Positions 15,946-25,000 of a stretch of DNA of 64,000 nt are shown here, piece after piece. Both the position numbers and the translations under genes were made by a program. The stretch spans positions 186,001 through 250,000 of the forward strand of contig NZ_JAAGOX010000043.1 in assembly GCF_010500245.1 (NCBI RefSeq), read 5' to 3'. Within the stretch, counting starts at the first letter, position 1; each line of letters begins with the position of its first letter. This DNA comes from Ruegeria sp. PrR005 (lineage in GTDB: Bacteria > Pseudomonadota > Alphaproteobacteria > Rhodobacterales > Rhodobacteraceae). The notes under the pieces were generated by a model. It was not told the origin of the DNA, did not search any database, and saw only the letters and a program-made list of their open reading frames with translations.

Positions 15946-17454
15946 CTATTCCCCCCTCGGGAACCTCTGGCTTTCCTCCAGATTATCAAGGTTCATGTGG
16001 TTGCGCATATAGCGTTCCGAGGCCTTTTGCAGCGGCTGGTAGTCCCAGGGGTAATAGCCGCCCAGGCGCAGCGCCTCGTAAACGATCCAGCGGCGGGCCT
16101 GACTGGCGCGCACCTCGGCATCGAACCGGTCGAGATCCCAGCGGGCCTGCGACTTGGCGCGCAGGCTTTGCACCGTGCCCTGATGATCGGGGTGGTCTGC
16201 GAGGTTGGTCAGCTCGTGCGGGTCGGCGTCCAGATCGAAGAGCTGGTCGGGGTCAAGCGCGCAGCGGTTGTATTTCCATTTGCCATAGCGCATCGACACG
16301 AGCGGCGCATAGGATGCCTCGGCGGCGTATTCCATCAGCACCGGCGCGGTGCGCTCGGTTCCGTTGGCCAGCGACACCAGGCTGGAGCCATCGGTCCAGG
16401 GGGCGATCTCAGCCATGTCGACACCGGCCAGTTCGCCCAGCGTGGGCGTCACGTCGATGGTCGAAACCGGCGTATCGATGCGCCCCGGGGCCATGCCCGG
16501 CGCGGCCACCATCAGCGGCACTCGGGCGGAGCCTTCGTAGAAGTTCATCTTGAACCACAACCCGCGCTCGCCCAGCATGTCGCCGTGATCCGAGACAAAG
16601 AGGATGATCGCCTCTTGCCGTGTGGTGTCCAGCACGTCGAGGATCTCGCCCAGTTTGTCGTCGAGATAGGAGATATTGGCGAAATAGGCCCGGCGCGACT
16701 TGCGGATGTCGTCCTCGGTGATGTCGAAACTGCGCCAGTCATTGGCGTCGAAGATGCGCCTGGCGTGCGGATCGTGATTGTCGTAGCCCAGATCGCCCAC
16801 CTCAGGCAGCAGGTGCTCGCAATCCTCGTAGAGGTCCCAGTATTTACGCCGCGCCACATAGGGGTCATGCGGATGGGTGAAGCTGACAGTGACGCACCAG
16901 GGGCGGTCGTCCTTGCCGCGTGCCAGATCGTAAAGCTTGGCCTTGGCGTGATAGGCGACCTCGTCGTCATATTCCATCTGGTTGGTGATCTCGGCCACAC
17001 CTGCCCCAGTCACCGACCCCATGTTGTGATACCACCAGTCGATGCGTTCGCCCGGTTTGCGATAGTCGGGCGTCCAGCCGAAATCGGCCGGATAGATATC
17101 GGTGGTCAGCCGCTCCTCGAACCCGTGCAACTGGTCGGGGCCGACAAAATGCATCTTGCCCGACAGGCAGGTGTAATAGCCCGCGCGGCGCAGGTGATGG
17201 GCATAGGTCGGAATATCGCTGCGGAACTCGGCGGCGTTGTCATAGACCCCGGTGCGCGAGGGCAACTGCCCCGACATGAAGCTGGCCCGCCCCGGCGCGC
17301 AAAGCGGGCTGGCGGTATAGGCATTGGCAAACCGGGTCGAGCGTGCCGCCAGCCGTTTCAGGTTGGGTGCGTGCAGCCAGTCGGCGGGTCCGTCGGGAAA
17401 CAGGGTGCCGTTGAGCTGATCCACCATCAGGATCAGGATATTGGGTTGGGTCAT
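15946..17454 (-). CDS. betC: Choline sulfatase
   Basis: A 502-residue type I sulfatase that splits choline-O-sulfate into choline and sulfate. The formylglycine-forming motif is C52-A-P-G-R within SPLCAPGRASFMSGQLPSR; metal ligands include D11 near ILMVDQLNG and the later VSDHGDMLGE block. The C-terminal extension of about 100 residues with SMRYGKWKYNRC and the YYPWDYQP segment is typical of choline sulfatases rather than aryl sulfatases. There is no signal peptide, as expected for cytoplasmic BetC. Its ATG overlaps the betI stop (ATGA), so it is in one operon with that repressor. The released choline would feed betA. Confidence 0.92.
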   Translation of the reverse strand: MTQPNILILMVDQLNGTLFPDGPADWLHAPNLKRLAARSTRFANAYTASPLCAPGRASFMSGQLPSRTGVYDNAAEFRSDIPTYAHHLRRAGYYTCLSGKMHFVGPDQLHGFEERLTTDIYPADFGWTPDYRKPGERIDWWYHNMGSVTGAGVAEITNQMEYDDEVAYHAKAKLYDLARGKDDRPWCVTVSFTHPHDPYVARRKYWDLYEDCEHLLPEVGDLGYDNHDPHARRIFDANDWRSFDITEDDIRKSRRAYFANISYLDDKLGEILDVLDTTRQEAIILFVSDHGDMLGERGLWFKMNFYEGSARVPLMVAAPGMAPGRIDTPVSTIDVTPTLGELAGVDMAEIAPWTDGSSLVSLANGTERTAPVLMEYAAEASYAPLVSMRYGKWKYNRCALDPDQLFDLDADPHELTNLADHPDHQGTVQSLRAKSQARWDLDRFDAEVRASQARRWIVYEALRLGGYYPWDYQPLQKASERYMRNHMNLDNLEESQRFPRGE

Positions 17455-18023
17455 TTACCGGCCTCTAACAGGGTGTCGAGCACGCGCAAGGCGTGGTCAC
17501 AAGCGATCTCGGGCGCGTCGGGCGCATCCAGAGCAGCATGAATATAGAGCCCGTCGATCAAGGCGCGCATGTCGCGGGCGACCTCCAGCGGGTTGCAAAC
17601 GACCGGCCGCAAGGCATGGACAAGGTTCGAATAGAGCCGCGCCTGATAGATCCGCCACAGCCGCAGAGCGTCCGTGTTGGTCTGGGCCAGCACATAAAAG
17701 GTCATCCAGGCGGCAATCACATCCGGGGTAAAGCAGGAATGCGCGAAACAGGCGCGCACAATGGCATGCGGCCGCCGTTCGGTCGCGCTGTTTTGCAGTT
17801 CGCTGCGGGCCTCATCGCCAAACTCTGTCAGGATATGGCGCATGGCGGCCAGAAAGATCTGGTCCTTGCCGCCAAAATAGTGATGCGCCAGCGCGCTGGA
17901 TATCCCCGCCCGCTTGGCGATCTGACTGACGGTCACGTCGAGGCTTTTCTGGACGCCTAGCTCGGCGATCGTCGCCTTGACGATGGCGTCGCGCCGGATC
18001 GGCTCCATTCCAGTTTTCGGCAT
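17451..18023 (-). CDS. betI: TetR-family choline-responsive repressor BetI
   Basis: A 190-residue TetR repressor. The DNA-binding region is LDVTVSQIAKRAGISSALAH followed by HYFGGKDQIFLAAMRHI; the ligand domain has CFTPDVIAAWMTFYVLAQTN and IYQARLYSNLVHALRP, close to known BetI proteins. In Sinorhizobium meliloti, BetI controls betICBA by sensing choline. Here it is coupled to betC by a four-base overlap. The start MPKTGMEPIRR has GGGAGGG upstream. A dyad resembling BetI operators lies 53-70 bases upstream, suggesting autoregulation. Confidence 0.88.
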   Translation of the reverse strand: MPKTGMEPIRRDAIVKATIAELGVQKSLDVTVSQIAKRAGISSALAHHYFGGKDQIFLAAMRHILTEFGDEARSELQNSATERRPHAIVRACFAHSCFTPDVIAAWMTFYVLAQTNTDALRLWRIYQARLYSNLVHALRPVVCNPLEVARDMRALIDGLYIHAALDAPDAPEIACDHALRVLDTLLEAGK

Positions 18024-18075
18024 GCACCCTCCCTTGCCCCGCGACCGACGTCTGGGGAAAGGCTAGGTTTTTTAT

Positions 18076-18093
18076 ATTGATCCGTCAATCAAT
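18076..18093 (-). promoter_or_regulatory. Candidate BetI operator upstream of betI-betC
   Basis: On the minus strand the site reads ATTGATTGACGGATCAAT, with TTGAT at one end and ATCAA at the other around the centre. It resembles the TTGA...TCAA dyads described for BetI operators in other proteobacteria (recalled, not searched). It lies 53 bases upstream of the betI start in an AT-rich promoter segment. Confidence 0.55.
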
Positions 18094-18158
18094 GACGCGT
18101 CGTGGTTGGCGCCGCCCGATCAACATGCGGGCGGCGCGACCTTGTCCGGGTGCCGCCG

Positions 18159-19124
18159 TTACTCGGCGGCGCGCAATTCGGCGCCTTGCGGCACGACCTC
18201 GTAACCGGGTTCCTCCGGTTCGTCATCGACCATCTCGGCCGGGAAGCCGGGGGCCAGGATCGACAGGCCGGTCGCCTCTTCGAGGCGGCGGATGATATCG
18301 TCGGACTGCGCCCGCTCGCCATAGCGGCGGATGCCGTCGTTGAAGATCTCGATCATCAGCGGCGAGATTTCCAGCGGCACGCCAGCGCGATCGGCGATGG
18401 TCTGGAACAGTCCGATATCCTTTTTCACCAGATCCATGGTGAAATTGATGTCGCGGCTGCCGTTCAGGATCACCTGGCTTTCGGTTTCATGCACGAAGGA
18501 GGTACCGGAACTGATCTTGATCGCCTCATAGGTGGTGTTCATGTCCATTCCTGCGGCCTTCATCGTCACAAGCGCCTCGCAGCAGGTCAGCAGGTTGGCG
18601 GTCGCGAGGTAATTGGTCATCACCTTGAGCACCGAGGCAGAGCCAAGCGGGCCGGTGTGCAGGATGCGGCGGCCCATGATGGTGAGGAAGGGCAGGATGC
18701 GTTCAAAGGTGGCGCGGTCGCAGCCCGCAAAGATCGAGATATTGCCGGTATCGGCCCGGTGGCACCCCCCCGAAACCGGGCAGTCGACGGCGGCGCCGCC
18801 CCGTTCGATCACCTGCGCACCGAGACGCTTCACCTCGGCCTCGTCGGTGGTCGACATCTCGAGCCAGATCTTGCCGTCCTTCACCTCGGGCAGCATCTCT
18901 TGCATCACCGCAGCACTGGCGGCGGGCGACGGCAGGCAGGTGATCACCACGTCGCAATCGCGCATCATCTGCGCCGGACCTTGGGCGGCCTGGGCGCCAC
19001 GGGACACGAACCCCGCGACGAGGTCGGAATTTAGATCATGCACCGTCAGATCGACGCCATTGCGCAGGAGCGAGCCCGAGAGCTTGCCACCCACATTGCC
19101 CAGTCCGATGAACCCTACTTTCAT
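18159..19124 (-). CDS. 3-hydroxyisobutyrate dehydrogenase-family oxidoreductase
   Basis: A 321-residue NAD(P)-dependent beta-hydroxyacid dehydrogenase. The Rossmann motif is MKVGFIGLGNVGG at the N-terminus; the substrate loop is DCPVSGGCHRADTGNISIFA (about residues 121-140); the catalytic lysine lies in GSASVLKVMTNYL. It has an unusual acidic C-terminal tail (MVDDEPEEPGYEVVPQ) beyond the normal end of the fold. The substrate could be a hydroxyisobutyrate, tartronate or related acid. The start at MKVGF has GGGAGGA upstream. It is divergent from the LysR gene at 19344, with tandem palindromes between them, so control by that LysR is likely. Confidence 0.85.
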   Translation of the reverse strand: MKVGFIGLGNVGGKLSGSLLRNGVDLTVHDLNSDLVAGFVSRGAQAAQGPAQMMRDCDVVITCLPSPAASAAVMQEMLPEVKDGKIWLEMSTTDEAEVKRLGAQVIERGGAAVDCPVSGGCHRADTGNISIFAGCDRATFERILPFLTIMGRRILHTGPLGSASVLKVMTNYLATANLLTCCEALVTMKAAGMDMNTTYEAIKISSGTSFVHETESQVILNGSRDINFTMDLVKKDIGLFQTIADRAGVPLEISPLMIEIFNDGIRRYGERAQSDDIIRRLEEATGLSILAPGFPAEMVDDEPEEPGYEVVPQGAELRAAE

Positions 19125-19264
19125 ATTGTCCTCCCAACGGGGAACACCCCGGATGATTTGTTTCGGGCGCAGTATCTGCTGAGAGAGACACCAACAGAAA
19201 CGAATAATAACGGGGAAAATACCAAAAATATTTTTGCGATAATTGACCTGACCTCGGAAACTGA

Positions 19265-19311
19265 CAAAATTCTGAACAGAATTTTGGTCCAGAAAATTTG
19301 AAATTTTCTGG
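19265..19311. promoter_or_regulatory. Tandem perfect palindromes between divergent dehydrogenase and lysR genes
   Basis: Palindrome A is CAAAATTCTG-AA-CAGAATTTTG (19265-19286), with perfect 10-base arms. Palindrome B is CCAGAAAATTT-G-AAATTTTCTGG (19289-19311), with perfect 11-base arms. They are two bases apart, in an AT-rich 219-base intergenic region, 33-79 bases upstream of the LysR start and 141 bases or more from the dehydrogenase start. The genes are divergent, so a terminator is unlikely; operator function is inferred. Confidence 0.7.
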
Positions 19312-19343
19312 GCGGCGCGCGAAGGGACAGTGGAGGAACCTAT

Positions 19344-20228
19344 TTGGACAGGCTGCCTAATCCGACCTGGCTGCGGACATTCGAGGCCGCCGCCAGGTAT
19401 CTCAATTTCACCGAAGCCGCGCGAGAGCTTGGGCTGACCCAGACCGCAGTGTCGCTGCATATCCGCTCGCTCGAGGCCGACCTGGGCGAGCGACTGTTCT
19501 CGCGCGCGGCCCGGCGGCTGGGGCTGACCGAGCTGGGGCAATCCTATGCGCTGACCGTACGCCGGGCGCTGGCCGATATCGCCCTGTCCACCAACAGCCT
19601 GTTCGGGCCTGCGACCCGTCAGACCCTGCGGATTCGCGCGCCGATCTCAACCGCGACCTACTGGATTGCCACGGAATTGCCCGCGTTTGCGGCGGCCTAT
19701 CCGGATATCCCGGTGCGGCTGGTGTCGAACATCTGGGGCGACGGACCCGAAAACGAGGATGTCGATCTGGACATCCGCCTGGGTCACGGCGACTGGCCCG
19801 GACTGCTGGCCGAAAAGTTGTGCGACGAGACCATCGTGCCGATCGGCCGCGCCGACGGGCCGCACCTGTCGCCCGAGGCGCTGCGCGCCGCACCGCAGAT
19901 CCATATCTTAGGGTACGAGGACAACTGGGCGCGCTGGTTCGAGGCGCAGGGGCTGCCACCGGCGGAGCGTGCGGCGCTGTTTTCTGTGGATACCACGGTC
20001 TCGGCCATCCAGTTGGTGCTCGCCGGGGCGGGCTATGCCACCATCCTGACCCGCTTTGCCCGCAATGCCATCTCGCAGGGCATGCCGTTGCGCCTGGCGG
20101 GCGAACCGATTCCCTTTTCCCAGTCGCATTACTTGATCCGGCCGCCACGGGCGGCCGCCTCCCCGGCGCGGGCGCAGCTCTTTCTATCGTGGCTGCGGAC
20201 GCGGGCCGGGGCGGATGCCGCTGGGTGA
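19344..20228 (+). CDS. LysR-type regulator, GcvA-like
   Basis: A 294-residue transcription factor of the GcvA subgroup. The opening LPNPTWLRTFEAAARYLNFT followed by EAARELGLTQTAVSLHIRSL is the winged helix-turn-helix (residues 4-60); the effector domain carries the aromatic/acidic blocks DVDLDIRLGHGDWPGL and AIQLVLAGAGYATI. The start codon is TTG with GGAGG eight bases upstream; no ATG fits the domain start. It is divergent from the dehydrogenase at 18159-19124 and is probably its regulator. Its stop is 86 bases upstream of the first B12 riboswitch. Confidence 0.86.
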   Translation: MDRLPNPTWLRTFEAAARYLNFTEAARELGLTQTAVSLHIRSLEADLGERLFSRAARRLGLTELGQSYALTVRRALADIALSTNSLFGPATRQTLRIRAPISTATYWIATELPAFAAAYPDIPVRLVSNIWGDGPENEDVDLDIRLGHGDWPGLLAEKLCDETIVPIGRADGPHLSPEALRAAPQIHILGYEDNWARWFEAQGLPPAERAALFSVDTTVSAIQLVLAGAGYATILTRFARNAISQGMPLRLAGEPIPFSQSHYLIRPPRAAASPARAQLFLSWLRTRAGADAAG

Positions 20229-20314
20229 TCCCCAGCGGTCGCTTTTCAGCAAAGCCCTGTGTCCCCCGGTCCGGCGTGCTTGACAAGTCCCCCGCGCTTG
20301 CCGCATGTGCCTGC

Positions 20315-20504
20315 TGTTGGTGTCCGGGAAACCGGATGAAAAGGGAATGTGCCAGCGGACCGGCCAAGAGGCCGGGCGTCAAGCGCAGCCGCCCCCGCGA
20401 CCGTGACCGGAGAGGGTGCCCAAGCCACTGGCCGAAAGGCCGGGAAGGCGGGACGCCCGACAGGGCAAGACCCTGACATCCGCAAGCCGGGAGACCTGCC
20501 AACA
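20315..20504 (+). ncRNA. Cobalamin (B12) riboswitch aptamer, first copy
   Basis: Conserved elements are in order: P1 arm TGTTGG (20315-20320), GGGAA near 20345, the B12-box region AGCCGCCCCCGCGACCGTGA (20388-20407), CAAGCCACTGGC near 20423, and the 3' signature AGCCGGGAGACCTGCC (20485-20500) with P1 closing in CCAACA (20499-20504). Adenosylcobalamin binding should lower expression of the downstream DUF1636-cobW-cobN-cobG operon. Confidence 0.9.
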
Positions 20505-20520
20505 CCCGAAGACAAGACCG

Positions 20521-20599
20521 GACGGGGTGTTCCGGTGTCGGGTCCATGTCCGAGAGCGTGGCCCGCGCAAACCCCGTCCCCCGCACCTGACGAGGGGGG
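20521..20599 (+). promoter_or_regulatory. Expression platform of the first B12 riboswitch
   Basis: GACGGGGT (20521-20528) is complementary to ACCCCGTC (20571-20578), and CCCCC at 20578-20582 is complementary to GGGGG at 20594-20598, the ribosome site of the DUF1636 gene. The two pairings compete at their border, so a translational on/off switch by hiding the ribosome site is plausible. No T run is present, which argues against a terminator. Confidence 0.5.
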
Positions 20600-20608
20600 A
20601 TGAGAGAC

Positions 20609-20983
20609 ATGAGCGAAGCTGCACCAGTCGAACTGCTGGTCTGTACCACCTGCCGCCGCGGATTGCCGGTCGAGGACGATGCCCAGCGCCCCGGCGCCCT
20701 GCTGCACCGCGCGCTGAGCGCGGCCGAGTTGCCCGAAGGGGTCATTCTTAAACCGGTCGAATGTCTGTCCAATTGCGATCAGGGCTGTTCCATCGTGCTG
20801 CGCGGCGGTCCGGCGCGCTGGACCTTTGTCTATGAGAACCTTGATGAGACCGATGATATCGCCACAATCGTCGAGGGCGTCACCAAATACCTCGCCACCG
20901 CAGACGGGCTGGTCCCCTGGCGCGAGCGTCCCGTCCATTTCCGCAAGAACTGCGCCGCGCGCATCCCCCCGATCGGAGCCTGA
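20609..20983 (+). CDS. DUF1636 metal-binding protein
   Basis: A 124-residue protein with a thioredoxin-like ferredoxin pattern: LLVCTTCRRG near the N-terminus, then VECLSNCDQGCSIVL (about residues 50-64). The cysteines could bind an Fe-S cluster or a metal. DUF1636 genes are regularly found in B12 clusters, so a role in cobalt or Fe-S supply is inferred. The ATG at 20609 is preferred over one nine bases earlier because the GAGGGGGG ribosome site is then properly spaced. First gene after the riboswitch and three bases before cobW. A second family member is at 36175-36525. Confidence 0.82.
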   Translation: MSEAAPVELLVCTTCRRGLPVEDDAQRPGALLHRALSAAELPEGVILKPVECLSNCDQGCSIVLRGGPARWTFVYENLDETDDIATIVEGVTKYLATADGLVPWRERPVHFRKNCAARIPPIGA

Positions 20984-20986
20984 GCC

Positions 20987-22042
20987 ATGAGCACCCTTGA
21001 AAAACTTCCCGTTACCGTGATCACCGGCTTTCTCGGCTCGGGCAAGACCACGCTGATCCGCCACCTGATGCAGAACCCGCAGGGCAAGCGGCTGGCCGTG
21101 GTGGTCAACGAATTTGGCGATGTGGGTGTCGATGGCGAGATCCTGAAAAGCTGCGCCATCCCGGAATGCCCCGCGGAAAACATCATGGAACTGGCGAATG
21201 GCTGCATCTGCTGCACCGTGGCCGATGATTTCATCCCCACCATCGAGGCGCTGATGGCGCTGGAGCCGCGCCCCGATCACATCCTGATCGAAACCTCGGG
21301 CCTGGCGCTGCCGAAGCCGCTCTTGAAGGCGTTCGACTGGCCCGATATCCGGTCCAAGATCACCGTGGATGGCGTGATCGCGCTGGCCGATGCCGAGGCG
21401 GTGGCGGCAGGCCGTTTCGCACCCGACGTGGCAGCGGTGGATGCCCAGCGGATGGCAGACGAGTCCATCGACCATGAAACGCCTCTGTCCGAGGTGTTCG
21501 AGGATCAGATCAGCTGTGCCGACATCATCCTGCTGACCAAACCCGATCTGGCAGGCCCCGAGGGCGTGGCCCGCGCGCGCGAGGTGATCGCGGCCGAGGC
21601 CCCCCGCCCGCTGCCGGTGGTCGAAGTGGCAGAGGGCGCCGTGGATGTGCGCGTCATCCTGGGCCTTGGCGCCGCCGCCGAGGACGACATGGACGCCCGT
21701 CCCAGCCATCATGACGGCCATGACGACCACGAGCATGACGATTTCGAAAGCATCGTGGTGGAACTGCCCGAGCAATCCGACCCGGCCGAACTGGTCGCGC
21801 GGATCGAGCGGCTGGCCAACGAGCTGAACATCCTGCGGGTCAAGGGCTATGCCGCCGTTGCGGGCAAGCCCATGCGCCTCTTGGTGCAGGCGGTAGGCGC
21901 ACGGGTGCGTCACCAATATGACCGCCCTTGGCAGCCGGGCGAGGAGCGCCGCTCGCGCATGGTGGTGATCGCCGAGCACCACGACATCGACGAGGCCGCG
22001 ATCCGTGCCATCCTGACCGGCGTTTCCGAGCCTGCGGAGTAA
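20987..22042 (+). CDS. cobW: CobW, COG0523 metal-handling GTPase
   Basis: A 351-residue G3E GTPase. The Walker A loop is TGFLGSGKTTLIRHLM (about residues 13-28), the metal-site CxCC motif is in NGCICCTV (residues 71-78), the ETSGLALP switch follows, and the G4 motif is LLTKPDL. A His/Asp-rich loop (HHDGHDDHEHDD, about residues 240-251) can bind cobalt or zinc. CobW proteins are thought to deliver cobalt to the chelatase CobNST. Placed between DUF1636 and cobN and under the riboswitch, which supports that role. The C-terminal CobW domain is complete. Confidence 0.93.
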   Translation: MSTLEKLPVTVITGFLGSGKTTLIRHLMQNPQGKRLAVVVNEFGDVGVDGEILKSCAIPECPAENIMELANGCICCTVADDFIPTIEALMALEPRPDHILIETSGLALPKPLLKAFDWPDIRSKITVDGVIALADAEAVAAGRFAPDVAAVDAQRMADESIDHETPLSEVFEDQISCADIILLTKPDLAGPEGVARAREVIAAEAPRPLPVVEVAEGAVDVRVILGLGAAAEDDMDARPSHHDGHDDHEHDDFESIVVELPEQSDPAELVARIERLANELNILRVKGYAAVAGKPMRLLVQAVGARVRHQYDRPWQPGEERRSRMVVIAEHHDIDEAAIRAILTGVSEPAE

Positions 22043-22051
22043 GCACCCGCC

Positions 22052-25000
22052 ATGCATGTCGTTTTCCGCGAAAGCCACGGGCTGGAAGAGACCGAGACCC
22101 CGACCGACCTGGGCCAAAGCCCGGCCGATCTGGTGGTGTTGTCGTTCTCGGACAGTGACCTGGGGGCTTTTGCGGCGGGCTGGCATCGCGGCGGCGGGGC
22201 GGTGGGCAGAATGCCCACCCTACGTCTGGCCAACCTGACGGCGCTGAAACATCCCCTGTCCGTCGATACCTATGTCGAGAATACCCTGTCAGGGGCCAAG
22301 GGCATTCTGATCCGGCTGATCGGCGGGGTGCCCTACTGGGCCTATGGGTTGCAACAGGTGCTGGCGCTGGCGCAGGAAAAGGGGCTGGCGCTGGCGGTTC
22401 TGCCGGCGGATGGGCGCGAGGATACGCGCCTTGACGCCTATTCAACCCTGCCTGTGTCCACCCTGCGGCGGCTGCAACATCTCTGCGATACCGGCGGCGA
22501 GGTGGCGGCACAGGCCGCACTGGCGCAGATGGCGCTGGCGACCGGGCTTTATGCCGGGCCGGTGATCGGATCAAAGATACTGCCGGAATGCGGCTTCTGG
22601 TGCCCCGAGCGCGGCGTGATCGCGCCCGAGACCGTGTTCGAGGGCGACGCCCCGCGCATTCTGGTGACCTTTTACCGGGCCTATCTGACTTCGGCCGACA
22701 CGGCCTCGGTCGCGGCGCTGATCCGGGCCTTTCGGTCGCGCGGATTTCAGGCGATGGGCATGTTCGCGCCCTCGCTGAAGGCGCCCGCCGCCGCCGACTG
22801 GATTGCCGGGCAGATGTCGGGGCTGGCCCCGGCGGCCATCGTCAACGCCACCTCTTTCTCCGGCAAGGGTGCCAATGGCGCCTCGCCGCTTGATGCCGCC
22901 GGTGTACCAGTGTTCCAGGTGGCGCTGGCCACCTCGCGCCGCAGGGCCTGGGCCGAGGCCGAACGTGGCCTGTCGCCCGCCGATCTGGCCATGCATGTGG
23001 TGCTGCCCGAGGTCGACGGGCGCATCGACGCAGGCCTGATCTCGTTCAAGGAGCCGGGCAAACGCGACCCGGCGCTGGAATATTCCCGTTTTGCGCACCG
23101 CCCCGAGCCAGACCGGATCGAGGCGGTGGTGAACCGGGTGTCGAGCTGGCTGCGGCTGGCCGCGAAACCCGCCGCCGAGCGGGTGCTGGCGCTGGTTCTG
23201 TCCACCTATCCCGGCAAGGACTGGCAGATGGCCCATGCGGTGGGTCTGGACGCGCTGGCCTCGGCCGAGGCGATCCTGAGCGATTTGCAGGATGAAGACT
23301 ATGACATCGCATCGGGGCGGCCAATTGCGGAAGACTTGCAAATTGTGTCGATTTCGTGGCCAATCAGTGAATACCGCAAAGCTTTGGCCAGCATTCCGCC
23401 ACAATTGCGCCAAAATCTGCAAGATGTCTGGGGTGAACCCGAGAGTGATCCGGCATTTTCGCAAGGCAATTTGCAGTTTCGCGCCATCCGGCGTGGCAAG
23501 GCATTGATCGCCCTGCAACCGGAACGGGGCACGCCCGAGGCGCGCGACGACGACTATCACGACCTCTCCCGTACTCCACGCCACAGCTATGTCGCCTTTT
23601 ACCTCTGGCTGCGGCAGGCGCTGGGGGCCGACGCGCTGATCCATATCGGCGCCCATGGCACGCTGGAATGGCTGCCGGGCAAGGCGGTGGCGCTGTCAGG
23701 GCAATGCTGGCCCGAGGTTCTGATCGGCGATCTGCCGGTGATCTATCCCTTCATCGTCAACGATCCGGGCGAGGCCGCGCAGGCCAAGCGCCGCATCGGC
23801 GCGGTGACGCTGGGCCATATCCCCCCGGCCCTGCGCGTCAGCGGCACGCCGGACCGGATGGTGCAACTCGAGGCACTGCTGGACGAGTTTTCCAATGCCG
23901 ACGGGCTGGACCCCAAGCGCCGTGACCGCTTGCAGGGAGATATCCGGGCCGAGGCACAGGCGCTGGGGCTCGAGGAGGATCTGGGCCTGGACCGCGCGAC
24001 CTCGACCGCCGAGGCGATCACCCGCATCGACCGCTTTGTCTGCGATGTGAAGGAAAGCCAGTATGGCGACGGATTGCATGTCTATGGCCGCCTGCCCGAG
24101 GTTACCGGCGCGTTTGATCCGGCCCCTTCAGCTCAGGGCGAAGCGCGCGCGCTGATCGACGCGCTGGCGGGCAAGCGGATCGCGGCGGGGCCGTCCGGCT
24201 CGCCCTATCGGGGGCGCACCGATGTGCTGCCCACCGGGCGCAACCTCTATACCACGGATCCCCGGTCGGTCCCGACGCGCGCGGCCTATGCGCAGGGGGT
24301 GAAACTGGCCGAGGAGCTGGTGCGCCGGCATTTGCAGGAAGAGGGCGATTACCCCAAGGGGCTGATTGTCGATCTCTGGGGCTCGGCCACCATGCGCACG
24401 GCGGGCGAGGAGTTCGCCATGGCGCTGCATCTGCTGGGCGTGAAACCGGTGTGGGATAAGGGCTCGGAACGGGTTTCGGGCATCGAGGTTCTGCCGATCA
24501 CCGATCTGGACCGACCCCGGCTGGACGTCACGCTGCGTGTCTCGGGCCTGTTCCGCGATGTGTTCCCGACCCTTTCGGCACTCTTCGGTCAGGCGGTGCG
24601 CGCGCTCAGCGCGCGTGACGAGGCGCCCGACTGGAACCCCTATGCCGGGCACGCGCCCGCCGCGCGCGTCTATGGCCCGGCGCCGGGCAGCTATGGGCTG
24701 GGCATGGGGCACCTGCCCGAGACCTATACCGACGAGGCCCGGCACCAGGCGGGAGAGGCCTGGTTGGCCGCCAGTTCCTTTGCGCTCGAAGGCGAGAACA
24801 TCGCCCGCGATGCCGAAGGCATCCGCGACCGGGTCGCCAATGCCGACGGGTTCGTGCATTTGCAGGATCTGGCCGAGACCGATCTGCTGCTGGCGGCTGA
24901 CTATGCCACGCATGAGGCAGGCTTTGCCGCCGCCAAGCGCGTGACCGGGGGCAAAGCGCAGCTCTATCATCTGGACAACACCAATCCCGACATCCCGCGC

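Noticed and set aside
20246-22186. A 646-codon minus-strand open frame
   Set aside because: It is antisense to the B12 riboswitch, DUF1636 and cobW, and its composition is that of a shadow frame.
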